Shown piece after piece: positions 10,731-22,510 of a stretch of 64,000 bases of DNA. The translations under genes and the position numbers were made by a program. The notes below the pieces were generated by a model, which did no database searches, was not told where the DNA came from, and saw nothing but the letters and a program-made list of their open reading frames with translations. Each line of letters opens with the position of its first letter. Position 1 is the stretch's first letter. Source of the stretch: Hypomyces perniciosus (Eukaryota > Ascomycota > Sordariomycetes > Hypocreales > Hypocreaceae); the NCBI GenBank assembly GCA_008477525.1, contig SPDT01000007.1, positions 6,386,001 through 6,450,000 of the forward strand, read 5' to 3'.

Positions 10731-13093
10731 CAAGAGGAAATATATATATCTTAATTATTAGATGGATGGCCAGGATGAGATAACAGTAGATGCTTGGAAG
10801 TTCTTGAAGGCGAGATGAGATCGGGATTCAGGGCGCGAAACCGCACCTACTTATAGCCTCAAGAAAGTACGAAGTCAAATGCAGTTCCAATTGTGTTTAA
10901 CAGCGTTATCTAGCAGATTACGGAACAGACAGTGCGAGATCCTCGTGGCGTCACTGCAAGATGCTGTACCCTTAGTGCTCAGATGACTTGTATTTTGCTT
11001 TTTCGCGGCATTCCGTGCTCAGCTGAAAATGATGTGACGGTTAGGTGCTCTGTAATATGTGAATATTACTAATTCTTGCATTGGTGTGCCTTGGCAAGCA
11101 TCAAGCAATTGGTCTCGGTTAAGAAGAAACCACATATGTGGCTACTTCGCGCCTCGGATTCGCGGCAACCTATGATGAGCATTCCGTAGCATAGCCTGAA
11201 GCGTTATATTATTGGTGAAGCTTACTGTGATTAGGCACATATCTCCTCGTAGTATATTAACTGCAAGCGCCCCGACGTGCCAGCTGGCTCCAGATAACAG
11301 TTCCAAATGAGCTATTCTGCAGATCCCAAGGAGATCCCCTCCTCCTGTCCACGCATCACTTCATGAATAGGTGGGCGGGGAATCCTATGCCTAAATTTCC
11401 TCGCTCTCTCTCTCGGCGCTATTCCCTTGTGACAGTTGAAACAAACCATGCTTTCCCCACCACAATGATGTAGGTACTACAAGCTACAGAGCACATTGAA
11501 AGCATGGCGTCATATCCCGGTGTTCGTAATACTACCTGGGCTCCCGTGAGACCCAATAGTCCGTAAATCTGATCAAGGCAGACCTAGGCCTCCGCTTTTC
11601 CCCACGATCTCGCATAAAATCGCATAAATAATAAGTGAATCCTAAGAAGATTTGGCCAAATCTCATCAAGGTGCCAAGCAATACGAATGGCCCGTATTTC
11701 TTTAGATTGCCCCACGATAATCACGGTAAGTGGAGCATTCAGCTAATGTCTTGTCCGCCATTATTTCGGACGATGTAGATACATAGCACGGAATATGGAT
11801 ATCGATAGTACTCCTGATTTTGAAGACTTGGTGGTGTTGGTATATACTTGGTAGCCCGTCTCACAAGTTGCGTTTTATGAGGTATGATTTGGTAGGTAAG
11901 AGCCAACGATCTCGATCATGCCTCAGCGCTTCAGGTATATAGTCATTGGTTTTTAGCTGCAGCCCATTATGCCAGTATATTACCCTTTGCATTGATGCCT
12001 GAATGCCGAGGTGTTGATGGCTGGAAACAGAGGTCTGAACGGGTCAAGACATGCGCCCCCCGAGAGTACATGCACATGCACATGTACTATTACTATTACT
12101 TACGTCTTCGATCCAGCCTGTGTATGTCTAAATACCATCCGGCCTTGGCATATTATAGTACTGATACCTAGTATTTCATAGGGCTGACAGGGGTCTATAT
12201 GCCGAGGGGGGGATAACGGGGGGAAACATCTTAGTCCCTGTAACGTCGTCGACACTTCTTAAGTGATGATGAGCTTCACTCTTTTCCACTTCGAGCAGTA
12301 TCAAACCAACGTAACCAAAAAGGTGCTTCTGTCGATTTACTCAATGCAAGAACATAGCTGTCAATTTGTAGTGCCATGGAGCATACAAAGTTACCTCCTC
12401 ATTTATGACTCATCATTCGCCATCAGTGTTCCAACCACAGGCCAAAAATGACCCTTCTGTTGTTTGGATAGTGTATTTTTTCTCCATTTGCGAAAAAAAA
12501 AGACAAAAAACCCTTTCTTTATATTCAGGCAGGCGAGTGACATATCTACCGGCAAAAATTTCATGACATCGTCGATGATGCTGCAGAAACGCCTTTCAGC
12601 CGATCGAGTAGCGGCTGGTCTAATTGAATGGGTCAACGCCTCTTCTGCCATATCAGCAAATTATTTAATGGGTAGGGACGCAGTGGAGCGCCGCAACATA
12701 AGCAGCAGTATAGCTGGTTATTGCGTTTTGAACGAAGAAAAGCTCCCAAGCAGGACTTCAGTGTTACCCGCTGGCATAAACCTTGGATACTACCAACCAA
12801 GACAAACTTAACATAGCCCTACTTAGACTTATATATGTACGGAGTATATTGGGGTTAATCCTTTATTGAGGGAGCCTATACTTGAGCCGTGCGTTTTTAG
12901 TTTGGCTCCCGGAAGAAGCCATCAAAATAGGGACAGCAAAAGAGGAGACAAGCGAATATCCCTCTGTGACGGAGCGCGGCACAGCTACGTGGAGCATAGA
13001 GAGATAGGAAACGAAGCTTGATTCTATGAAAGAGAATATGCCGTAGTGGCCTCGCTATATATACACATAGCCAACATAAAGAAGAAGCTGTGT
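10731..13093. other. Intergenic, no confident gene
   Basis: Over 2.3 kb of normal-composition DNA. Frames at 12403-12651 (-) and 12464-12811 (+) overlap antisense and neither shows a signal peptide, motif or splice signals. Simple-sequence tracts occur near 12068-12101. Confidence 0.45.
12068..12101. repeat. Short microsatellites (acatgc)n and (attact)n
   Basis: Three acatgc-like units followed directly by about three (tat)tact units. The first part is close to a self-palindrome (gtacatg...catgtac). Confidence 0.6.
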
Positions 13094-13215
13094 GCAGGCG
13101 CTTTATAAGCGTCTGCATAGTCTAATATATCGCTTACGCGATATATATATCAGCTTATATCTGCTTATAAAGCAGATAAGAGCTTTTTAGCGCTAGCCTT
13201 AGCGCTGATAAGCAA
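13094..13215. repeat. Cluster of short hairpin-forming palindromes
   Basis: Four or more adjacent inverted repeats. 13094-13103 pairs with 13107-13116 (10-bp arms, one mismatch, 3-nt loop). 13125-13133 pairs with 13138-13146 (9-bp perfect arms atatatcgc/gcgatatat, 4-nt loop). atctgctt/aagcagat lies around 13159-13177. Two copies of the palindrome tagcgcta or near-copies lie around 13188-13210. The cluster ends about 80 bp before the direct repeat at 13291. Confidence 0.6.
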
Positions 13216-13290
13216 TAAGGCCCTAGCCTATTTAACCTAATATACCCCCCAGTTAATAAGGCTATTCCTAGTGCTTTATTAACTGTTATC

Positions 13291-13657
13291 TGTTAAAATA
13301 ACAAGGTTATACTGAACCTCATTTATGTGTGGCTTCTAGGAAGCTGCATACAACGCAGCAATGAGGAAACGACTGAGAGTCTAGTTGGGTTAACAATGGA
13401 ATGAATAATTGAATTGTAACTAATCTAATAGCTAGAAGCTATAGAATATCTAGTGATATGCGGCTGGTGTAGAAGTGATTGTATAAACAATAGCTTTATC
13501 TTCTATAATAGACCACCGACCTAATAATAGGCGTATAGTAGCAGAACTAGATTCGTGGCTGCATTTTTATTTTCCGCAAAATTCATTTGTATGGGAAATC
13601 GGCCAAATCGACTCACGGCCATATAAACAGGAAACCATTTTAGTCAGATTTCTCACA
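13291..13657 (+). repeat. 367-bp direct repeat, LTR-like, left copy
   Basis: Begins TGTTAAAATAAC and ends TTTCTCACA, so it has TG...CA ends like an LTR. It matches 15793-16160 along its whole length, with differences largely of the C/T and G/A type. The two copies bracket a reversed LINE fragment and no LTR-element coding region. It is therefore either an LTR pair or an unusually long target-site duplication or local duplication. Confidence 0.7.
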
Positions 13658-15792
13658 ATACCTATAATGATAATGATGATATCTTATTAATATCCTATAG
13701 CAAAGGCCACTAATCCTAATAGGGCAAAAAGATATACTATACTAGGTTTACTTATAGTATTATTAATATATATATAAGCTCCCCTATATAGCATTTTATT
13801 GCCTTAAAGGGTAAAGTCTTCTAGCTCCCCTCCTATTAGCAGGTTAAAGAGACGCGCAAATCTCGCGTAATATATTAGGTAACCAAGGTTAGCCTTAACT
13901 AAAAGGTTAGCCTTTATTAATTAATAGGCGATTTAGTATTAAATTATAAGGAAATCCTTTATAAAATAGAAAAGTAATAAATAAAAGAATTAAAAGATTA
14001 AGTTTAATATTAAAGTTAGTTAAGCTTTTTAACAGTATAGGTATATTTTAATAAAGAAGTTAAAGGCCTGTACTGTTTAAAGGAAGTAGTTATAGCTAAA
14101 CCCTAGTAAATAAAAGGTTAATTCGCGGATTAAAGGGGCTATTTATTAAAGATCCTTTTTAGGGCAGATAGATTAGGCGAAGGGCTGCAACTTTAAGGAA
14201 AAGTAAAAGAGGTTAAAGAGTAATTATTTAAAGGAGAGATAAATATTAACTAGTAAATAATAAGCTAGAAACTAGTAGTTAAGTATAGCAGTAATTATTT
14301 ACTAGTCTCTAAAGTTTTATATTTTCAGGGACTGCAGTTACTTTTATATATATATTCTAGTCTATATAATATTATAAAAGCTTTAAAGCTTCTAGTCTTT
14401 TAATACTATTCCCTATTATTATACTTTATTAATCTTCCTGCAATAAAAAATATAATTATATACTTTCTTTTTGCTGCAGCTGTAGGTTATTAATGCGTCT
14501 TTATACCGGAAGCGCTTATAATACTGCATAAAGTCCTTATACTAGGATCTAGCAGCTAATAAATAATAAAGTTCCTTTTATAGGATTATTAGTTCTTTAA
14601 GGCATTTTAAGTTAGCTATTAATTTAAATAGGCGATATATATTAAATATATTCTCTTCCTATTAGCTTTTAAAGCTAATTTTTAATTTTACTTTAACTTT
14701 TTATTAAAGGAAAGTAAATATAAGTATTATATTAAATAGTTCTAGTTATTTACAGTTTAATTTCACTAATTAATCTATAGCTTTATTGCCTTATATCCTT
14801 TAATAGCTAAAATACTATTAAATATATATATTTTTATTATATATATTCCTTAATTTTTAAAATTTAATAAAAACCTATTATAATAAATCTAAAGGTATAC
14901 CTTTTAAACAGTATATTACAGCTATATTGTCTAGATAGATAGTAATATGCTTTATATTATTATTATTAACTAAAGCAGCCTTAAATCCTTTTAAAGCCTT
15001 AGTTACTTTACTATTAAACACTTCTATTAAACTAAGTCGGGCAATTCTTATTAAAAATTCTTTACTATCTCGCTATATTAAAAAGCTATAGCTAATAGCT
15101 TTTATAGTAAAGTATAAGCTATTTATAAATATTATTATATCCTAAAAGGCTATTATAGCTATTAAATTATTAAACTCTTTAATAGCTTTAACTTTACTGC
15201 TTAAATAAAGGGTTTAAGTTTTAGTTAATTTAAAGAAAAAGGCTAATTTTAAGTAACTTCTAGTAAATTATATAGTCTACTATAACTTTATTATAGGTAT
15301 TACTGTAGTTTATTTATATATATTAATTTAGTTGGGTCCTATAAGCGAGAGGATATTAGTTATTTAGCAATAGCAGTCTAATAGTAAATTAAAACTTGTA
15401 AATATTAAAAAGTTATATTATTAAAAAGATTTTACTTTCTTTATATAAAATTAATATAAAAGTTATCTTTTATATAAAGAGGATAATTTTTATAGCTATT
15501 TTAAAGATAAAGGCTATATAGCTAAAAAGGTATTATATTTTATATATATCCAGGCCTTTATATTATACTTTAAATCTATAATAGAATACTAGTTTTATAT
15601 ATATATAAACTGCTTAGCGTATAAAGTATAAAGCAGCCCTTTAAATAAAGTTTAAAATACTATATAATATATTTATTACTATATAGGCCTTTATAGTTTA
15701 ATTTTTAATATATATTTTAAAGTTAAGCTTCTAATTAAAGAAGACGCCTAGCTATTTAATTGCCCCTTTCTCTAATACTATTTTCTTAATAT
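13658..15792 (-). mobile_element. 5'-truncated, RIP-mutated Tad1-type LINE fragment, reversed
   Basis: Reverse-complement of the 3' part of the LINE at 770-6408. The 3' terminus (caaaggccactaatcc at about 13705) corresponds to the segment ending near 6375, and the far end at about 15790 corresponds to about 4550. It spans the late reverse transcriptase, RNase H and 3' UTR, with a short tail of tgat/aatg units next to the left direct repeat. 5' truncation is usual for LINE insertions. It is full of stops and non-functional. Confidence 0.75.
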
Positions 15793-16160
15793 TGTTTAAA
15801 ATAACGAGGTTATACTGAACCTTATTTATGTGTAGCTTCTAGGAAGCTGCATACAACGCAGCAATGAGGAAATGACTGAGAGTCTAGTTGGGTTAACAAT
15901 GGATGAATAATTGAATTGTAAACGATCTAATAGCTAGAAGCTATAGAATATCTAGTGTATGTGCGGCTGATGTAGAAGTGATTGTATGAACAATAGCTTT
16001 GTCTTCTACAATAGTCCTCCGACTAGATAATAGGAATACGGCGGCAGAATTGGGTTTGTGGCCCCGTTCCTATTTTCCGCAAAATTCATTTATATAGGAA
16101 ATCGGCCAAATCGACTCACGGCCATACAAACAGGAAACCGTTTTGGTCAGATTTTTTACA
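15793..16160 (+). repeat. 368-bp direct repeat, LTR-like, right copy
   Basis: Begins TGTTTAAAATAACGAGG and ends ATTTTTTACA. It aligns end to end with 13291-13657. The sequence after it (from 16161) is GC-richer and not repeated on the left side. The 16058-16342 frame runs through its end and is not taken as a gene. Confidence 0.7.
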
Positions 16161-16716
16161 ATAGCCATTGTGGCCATTGTATTGAGTCTAGGGTAGGCGG
16201 GGTAGCTGGTCCTAGCTCAATTATTATCGTTGAAGATAACAGAAATTTCCTGACTTACACCGAAGTTCCTCCGGAACTCGGTCCTAGCGTCGGGCCTAAT
16301 TCCGGGTCTAGCCAGAATAGGAAGGTTATCCAATTACACTAAAACCCTTGCTTTTAGCCCTCCTTTTTAACAAATATAGATACTAAAATAGGCCTCAACA
16401 TAGGTGGACATCAGATGCAGAGTTGCGCGCCGCCATATCTGAGACCTTGCACCAGGATCATCGACGAATGACGTAATAAATGAGGGTACAAAGGCCCCAG
16501 CCCCTTAACCGGAAAATAAGAAAAGAGTGAAAGAAAGGTAGGGAAAGGCGAGATTGGGTCCTTACACTATTGTGTTGCGATTTATTACCTGGATCCTTGT
16601 CTTGCCTGTGCTCTTGTCTACTGAGAGGAGCACTAGAGGGGAATTCGGGGGAATTTAGTCGAGTTGAGGGTCAAGCCCTCCGCTAGCCCTGTCTCTTTGG
16701 TTCTGTAGCAGAGACA
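16161..16716. other. Intergenic, nothing recognised
   Basis: GC-richer DNA following the right direct repeat. No supported gene or RNA. If the repeats were LTRs this should be flanking host DNA, but no target duplication is visible. Confidence 0.4.
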
Positions 16717-17130
16717 TTATCTGCCTCTAACATGCCCTCCCATTAATTGACCAGATAACAGCTTTCCTTTATCACATGTCATTTCAGGTGGGGCTGTCCG
16801 CTGACAGTCATGTGTGTCTGCCCCAGGGCCCAACGGGACGATCCAGTGGGGTGCATTATGCTCGTCGGCGGTAGAGTCGCATTTCACATTGGCCATGTAA
16901 GGTAGTACTTGAGTCCCTTCGTGGTGAATATTATGAATGTTAGAGGTATCCCTAACCTGGACGCGTCCCTGCCCCTCTGCTTGTATAGCTTTAGCGGCAT
17001 TGTTTGTACTCGGGGCAGTGGAGTCTTGACTGTCGGTATCAATCACACGACAACAATTTGAGGGCACATAGATGACTTGGAGAGGATTGAATTCGACACT
17101 CTTGCTGTTGCTAACTAGGTGGGAAAAAGC
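16717..17130 (-). CDS. Open frame of about 137 codons, unrecognised, possibly one exon or a relic
   Basis: On the minus strand the frame is open from about 17130 down to the stop at 16717. It reads EFNPLQVIYVPSNCCRVIDT near the start and ends in GKLLSGQLMGGHVRGR. GC content and codon variety look like coding DNA. No ATG is needed before 17067, so this could be an exon. Upstream minus-strand DNA (17200-17600) contains further protein-like stretches interrupted by stops, suggesting a decayed larger gene. I cannot assign a family. Confidence 0.25.
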   Translation of the reverse strand, partial: AFSHLVSNSKSVEFNPLQVIYVPSNCCRVIDTDSQDSTAPSTNNAAKAIQAEGQGRVQVRDTSNIHNIHHEGTQVLPYMANVKCDSTADEHNAPHWIVPLGPGADTHDCQRTAPPEMTCDKGKLLSGQLMGGHVRGR

Positions 17131-18241
17131 AGCTGTTTAATACATGAAAATTGCTAACAAACAGATACTGAGACTATAGTTGAATGTGGTCCTGACGGAT
17201 CCGGGTTACCTGAATCTTCTATATAAAAATGAACGTTATAGATTTACGGATCCAGCTATCATCTCGGATGAAGTCTAAAGGCGTGATCGTTATAGATAGA
17301 CTTATAGTTGGAATGAAGGTTGGAATGATAACGGATTCTGCCGTAGGTCGGATCCGGTCGTGGATCCATTACCGAGTTTGACAGTCGGTCCTCAAGGGAA
17401 CTGGTAGACACTCGAGATTCCCGACTATATGCGGTCGCACCATCCCTAGAGTCTGCGTCTTACCCCGAGAGCTGCGTGGTATCGGAGAACGTCGGGAAGT
17501 CTCTTGTTGAAATCCGGCGGTACCGTTTAGGTCTGGTGGCTTGGTGTTGGCTGTCGAGATGGATGATTTGCTCGAGCCAACGATAGAGGTGCCCGGTTTC
17601 AGAAGGTTTGCCTGGTGGTGTAGTTAGGTTCAGATAACTGGGCTACCTTGCGTCAATCCAGATGTCTGCATCGAGGCGTATATATACAAGCTTTGATGAG
17701 TCACGGCCGTCCGTGTTTCGGCGTTCAACTGCATTATTATGACATCAGTTACTAGTATCTCAACGTGGCAATACTTTATTTGATATTTTCTTCATGGCTG
17801 CAAACTCCAGATTTTCTAATTCTTTATCCTTTATGCTAACAGCGTCCAACTTAATTTATTAATAAATTGACTGCCTGCATAGAAATTACGGTAATAGCTA
17901 GAAATTACTGGAATAGCTGGAAATTAAATGAATAGCTAGTTGCGAGGTTGCTATCGTTGCATGGCTGTCAGAAACTGGGGACGCCCAGAAGAGAGTGAGA
18001 GAGTCTGGGAGGTGGCCTAGCCGTAGAGTAGCAGGTAGGTAACAAGCAAGGAGTAATAAGGTGACTGTATTGATTTCTGCCCTTCTTTCCTACGGGGCCC
18101 AAGGCTCTCTATATATATACCCTTTCAAGGTCACGTGGCTTTATAAAGGGAGGCTAGCTCCCTTTGTTACCCCTTAGCCTCCCTGACTCCTGACAATGGC
18201 CCACATTGAATCCTTTCACCTTCAACCTCATCGATTAGATG
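17131..18241. other. Intergenic, decayed sequence and small repeats
   Basis: No intact gene. Minus-strand fragments at 17200-17600 may belong with the frame at 16717-17130. A three-unit 19-bp repeat lies at 17881-17937. A TATA-like run (ctctatatatatac) lies near 18107. Confidence 0.4.
17881..17937. repeat. Three tandem 19-bp units
   Basis: Units at 17881-17899, 17900-17918 and 17919-17937 follow the pattern (a/g)gaaattan(n)ggaatagct with a few mismatches, giving an exact 19-bp period. Confidence 0.7.
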
Positions 18242-18466
18242 TCATGGCACTTCCAAGCAGAAGCTTGTCCTCCGCCTTGATGCTTCTCGGCTTGTCCGGT
18301 ATATTGATAGTCTGGACCAGCTTTCCATCTCTAGGGCAGTAGAACCCATATCAACACCAACTACAATTTTATTGCGGCTTATATGCCATGCTGCAAGCTT
18401 GCTGCTTAGGTATAGTCTGTCATTGAGCGGTTTGTAAGCGCATGAACATTTCTTACAAATCCGCAT
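18242..18466 (-). pseudogene. Possible relic of an Hsp70/actin-type ATPase N-terminus
   Basis: The minus-strand frame contains NKIVVGVDMGST, which resembles the phosphate-1 loop at the start of fungal Hsp70-like proteins (usually IVVGIDFGTT). The rest of the 74-residue frame does not continue as the family should and nothing matching follows, so at best this is a decayed fragment. The match may be chance. Confidence 0.2.
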
Positions 18467-19018
18467 TAATATGAGTAAAAAGTATCTAAAATAGGTATTG
18501 GCTGGACGTCCTGCCCTGGCCTGCCCGACTCTTGAGAGAAATCCGACCAGGATCGGCGCACCTGACCCTTCGGCCGGGCTGATAATTGAGGTCGCCTCAA
18601 TCCATTGCTCCTAAGTGCCGTTGTAATACCGGCATTTCTTGCTTCGCGGTATCCCCCATGTTAAAGTTCGCCCGCTCATAGAGGCGGCCATCGTTGAATC
18701 CCTGCTAGCATATCATTTTACATGTGTCGCCCTAATACGAAGTGATATTACGGAGTACACTAGGGCTGTTGGGGAAGTGGGAATAACTCTTGATAGGTCA
18801 ACAGGCTTCGTTGGATAGGCCATGCAGTTGTGATATGAGATCTCAGGTGAGGGAACTAATACTCCAGTTAGCGGAATATTTTTCTATAGCTTCATGTTAT
18901 ATGAGATATAAAAAGGAAACAATTCCCCCCCCAAACTCTTGAATGAACTTTCGCACCAATAGCTCTAGTTTTATTCATTGCTTCCTATTATCGCCTTAAC
19001 GATAGATATAAAGTTACC
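18467..19018. other. Intergenic, upstream region of the 19019 gene
   Basis: No gene recognised. The last 120 bp should hold the promoter of the 19019 gene; a TATA-like tgagatataaaaagg lies near 18901-18915, about 105 bp before the ATG. Confidence 0.4.
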
Positions 19019-19627
19019 ATGTTGTCTCTTCGATTCACTACACTACTTCTCGCCTCAGTTTCTACCTTGGCATCTGCTACCAAAGTGGTATGTACTATAT
19101 AAGAACCCAACTGCTGTGAAACCAATATTAATTAAACTGCCTATAGTGGAACCATGCACACTTTCCTATCTAGCTACAAGATAGCTCCGGTTCCAATCAT
19201 CTAGTACCAGCAGGAAACAATATAATAATTAACAACGGCTGGGCATTCATATGGACCGATGAGTCATCAAATGGGGACACCCTCCACTGTAGCGGCGCTA
19301 CCTTTACATGGCCCTCAAACTACGGTGAGGTCTGGTGGATCTACGACGTGGGCGATCACTCAGGATACTTGGTTGATGGAAGTAAGTAGCCGAGAACTTC
19401 CCGCTACCTTGAATGATCTATCAGTCGACTAATTACTTTTTACTTTAAAGAATAAACATATTAACCCCCAGGGTGGAAAACAAAATTGCCATCTTTAAAT
19501 ATGGAAATATCCGGGCCAGGACACTCACGATTGAGTGATTAGCATCGGTGATCCTTCCACCGCGACAGTGAGCAAGAACAATTATGTATTGCGATGTGTC
19601 AAGGCCACGGGCCCAGCTTTGGCCTAA
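19019..19627 (+). CDS. Small secreted protein gene with two introns and a disturbed 3' end
   Basis: Exon 1 (19019-19087) encodes a 20-residue signal peptide (MLSLRFTTLLLASVSTLASA) plus TKV. Intron 1 (19088-19173, GTATGT...CTAG) is in phase 0. Exon 2 (19174-19381) reads LQDSSGSNHLVPAGNN, then a Trp- and Gly-rich stretch with NNGWAFIWTDESSNGD and YGEVWWIYDVGDHSGYLVDG. A GTAAGT donor at 19382 and CAG acceptor at 19469-19471 give intron 2. Exon 3 then meets a stop at 19540-19542, giving about 115 residues. Another frame directly downstream reads IGDPSTATVSKNNYVLRCVK to a stop at 19625-19627 and looks like the true C-terminus, so a 1-nt frameshift or an unrecognised splice is likely. Family unknown. 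It may be a recently broken gene. Secreted fate rests on the signal peptide. Confidence 0.5.
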
Positions 19628-22510
19628 CGGATAGTTGAAGGGAGGTCTATAGCAAGGATAAAAGGGCCGGGATGCACTTGTATATAGCCAGGATTATCAG
19701 CTATAAATTCGACCTATTATTCTTACCTATGTTTTTGATGCAATTGTATTATATTATCTATACCTCTTAACTGAGCGTTGCATTCTATTCTATTTAATCA
19801 GATGCTTGGTATTTTAATCTATATAAAAACTTATCTAACTGACTATAAGGCGCTTTTATTGCCTTTTCTTTGCTTATTATACTGCGAGGCCTATAAATTG
19901 CAGTTGTATAGCAGAAGAGGAGGAGGCTTAAATGCGTTAAACGCAAGCTAGTGAGAAAAGTTAAATGGGCCACTTAGTGGATGGGTGGGTTCTATATCAC
20001 CTACTTTAAGTGCAACTATATTTGCAGATAAGCATCTGCAGAAGTGTTGATCTATGTGTAATGAATCCTTCCTCGCGAACAGAATGGTCGTGCTAGGAGA
20101 AAATGACTTGGTTGTGGATTTAGCTCGATTCATGCAAACTGTATAGTGGCGAGCGAGCACGGGCGGCTTTAAAGCGCCAGAACTAATACTAAAATGTGAA
20201 AATTAGCTATTATCCTCTGGAGTGGGTTTGGTAGAATAGGGTACCTTACCCATTAGTGTTCCGACCAGGCATTAAATATCCACCTATGAATTTATGCGTT
20301 GTTAGGGTCCTATTATAACGCTCGTTTTAGGTGATCTGAGAGCGGCCGACGATTGCATTACTGGCGATGAGGTGCTTCCGAGCACGCCGCCACTTGGCCC
20401 TATAGACTTCTGGAATAGTAATCCGCATGGTAGTATGAACGGCGGAGGCACATTCTCTAAGTATATGGCATTCGCAATTTAATGGACTAAGTACAGCTGA
20501 ACTGCGTACCACCTCAGGAAGAGCATGCCTACCGCTCCAACTACTATCCTAAAACACCTCGCCCCCGTATATGTTTCCAATCTAGACTGTAGACTCGCCC
20601 TTCGCTGCCACCGTCTCCATCAAGCTAACCGCCTGGTCGTTGATAAGGATCTCACGATCGAGGGCTTTCTCGGTGTGAACACATCGCTGAGGTGGACTCT
20701 AGCATAGTCCTCCATCTTGACATCTCTGACAGAGTTCTTTCCTGGTGATGACGTCGATCCTCTGCTTAGCCGTATCCTACGAAGCCGTGTCAATCATCAG
20801 CTCCACGTTTAACACGAATCTGCTCCGTAATACACCCTACAAGGATTAGAAACTTGGTGTTGCTCTGTACGAAGTAAAAACAATAAAAACCCCATAATGG
20901 CGATACCTCTTACGGAATACAGAAGTAGACATGCATACATAACCTTGAGAGTACTCCATAGACGATGCTGTCATATTGGCCCGACTAACGGCCATAATTC
21001 GTGGATGGAGGGTTCATGTGAACAATGACCAAGGAGGGGGCGTCAGTCATCACCGAGACGACAGGCATTCATTGACTAATCGATTGTCATATATAGCAAT
21101 TCGGAATCGAATGAAGTTGTATTTAAGTTGTGAGTTTAAGAGTCTAGTGATATACACTCATGAACTAACGCATTTGGGTTGAAGGTTCGGCCACATTCAA
21201 GATGCGTATGTGTCTAAGGTCACAATGGGCTGTCCATGGAAACCATGGTCAATCGCTGGTGGTAAGTGCTTAAAATAGATAATAAAAATAAAGATGCGGG
21301 CCGTGCGATCGAGCTAGCTCTGGAACTTCTGGATCTTAACGCCAAGTCAACTACAACATCACTCAGAGGGCTCTGGGGAATACAGCCTTCTTATTGTCCG
21401 CGACCTAGCTTATATATCGATGGAACCGTGCTGGTGAGGGGCAGTGGCATCCATTGACGGCAACTAACCGGTTAGCATTGGAACAAGCCGCTTTTGCCTC
21501 TGCACTTGTCCCGAAGGACGGGTCGTCGCGCATCATTCTCGGCCAAAGCGATATTCCACAACAATCGTGCTGGAATTGCAAAGAAGCCACCAAGTCGACA
21601 AAATAGATAAAAGGTGGCTTGGTGCCGCCCGTTCTGGCCAATTTTTTCTCCCTTCATGACCTTCAAGTCGCTCGTATTCGATTCGGTTCGATCGCTGTTG
21701 GCTCTTTCATAATCGGTTAGAATCGTATGCTTCTATGTTTTTGTCCAACGATGGATTTTTGCGTTACGAGCATCCATGCGAGGCAAGTCGGTAAGAACCT
21801 AGAGGTGTAGTCGAGTAAATAAGTCTGAGAGAGATGGTGGTGGGGAAATTGGGGTTATCAATCATCTGTGTGGGGCAGTCTCGAGCGTCGCTTAGGCAAC
21901 ATGATGTGGTCTCACTTGCAGGGGGTTCCCCTATGCTTGTCACAGGCCACTTAACAGTCCCAATCCTTATCAGCAGACCACGCATTGCATCACCCCAACA
22001 TGGCTCTTCATTCAGCCTTGCCACCGTGCCCAAATCTTGCTGGCTGTAATCAAACCCCTCAAACTAATCATTGTTTATTCGGAATAGCACTTTGACCAAA
22101 AATGTGTGGAGCCTTTTGGAGCTCGCCAAAATCAAGAGTAACCGGCCTTTACCGCCCCTGCATCGGCATGGTGAATGCGCCACAATCATACGCCACAGCT
22201 GCTCGCCAAAATATTACGCCACTCCAGACCAAGCTGACCAACGCCAAGTGCAATGGCTGGCAGTGTGCTGCCACCCGTGAACTGCGAGCTCCGGAACGAT
22301 TATAGCCAGATTCGGCTGTATTTCACACAGTGCATACAGCCACGGAAATGGCAATGAATAATGAATCGCCTGAAATCATTCTTGTGATCTGATTTTCAAA
22401 ATACAACCCAAATGTGGCCTTGTTTATTTTGTTGCTAGTGCCGTTTTTGCTGAACGAACGGATGTCTACTTCTGACTAATTACTTTAAGCTACTTATAAA
22501 TACCTTCTGG
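19628..22510. other. Gene-poor stretch, no intact gene recognised
   Basis: Nearly 2.9 kb of normal-composition DNA. Several short frames look partly coding, for example LEQAAFASALVPKDGSSRII at 21478-21600 (+), ending KEATKSTK before a stop, and a Cys/Trp-containing frame at 22102-22305 (+). None has a start, splice signals or a family I recognise. Decayed gene fragments are the most likely explanation. Confidence 0.4.

Noticed and set aside
12464..12811. 115-residue plus frame
   Set aside because: No signal peptide, domain or splice signal, and an overlapping antisense frame of similar length; coding status cannot be supported.
16058..16342. 94-residue plus frame through the right direct repeat
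   Set aside because: Begins inside the repeat copy and shows no conserved features; the left repeat copy does not preserve it.
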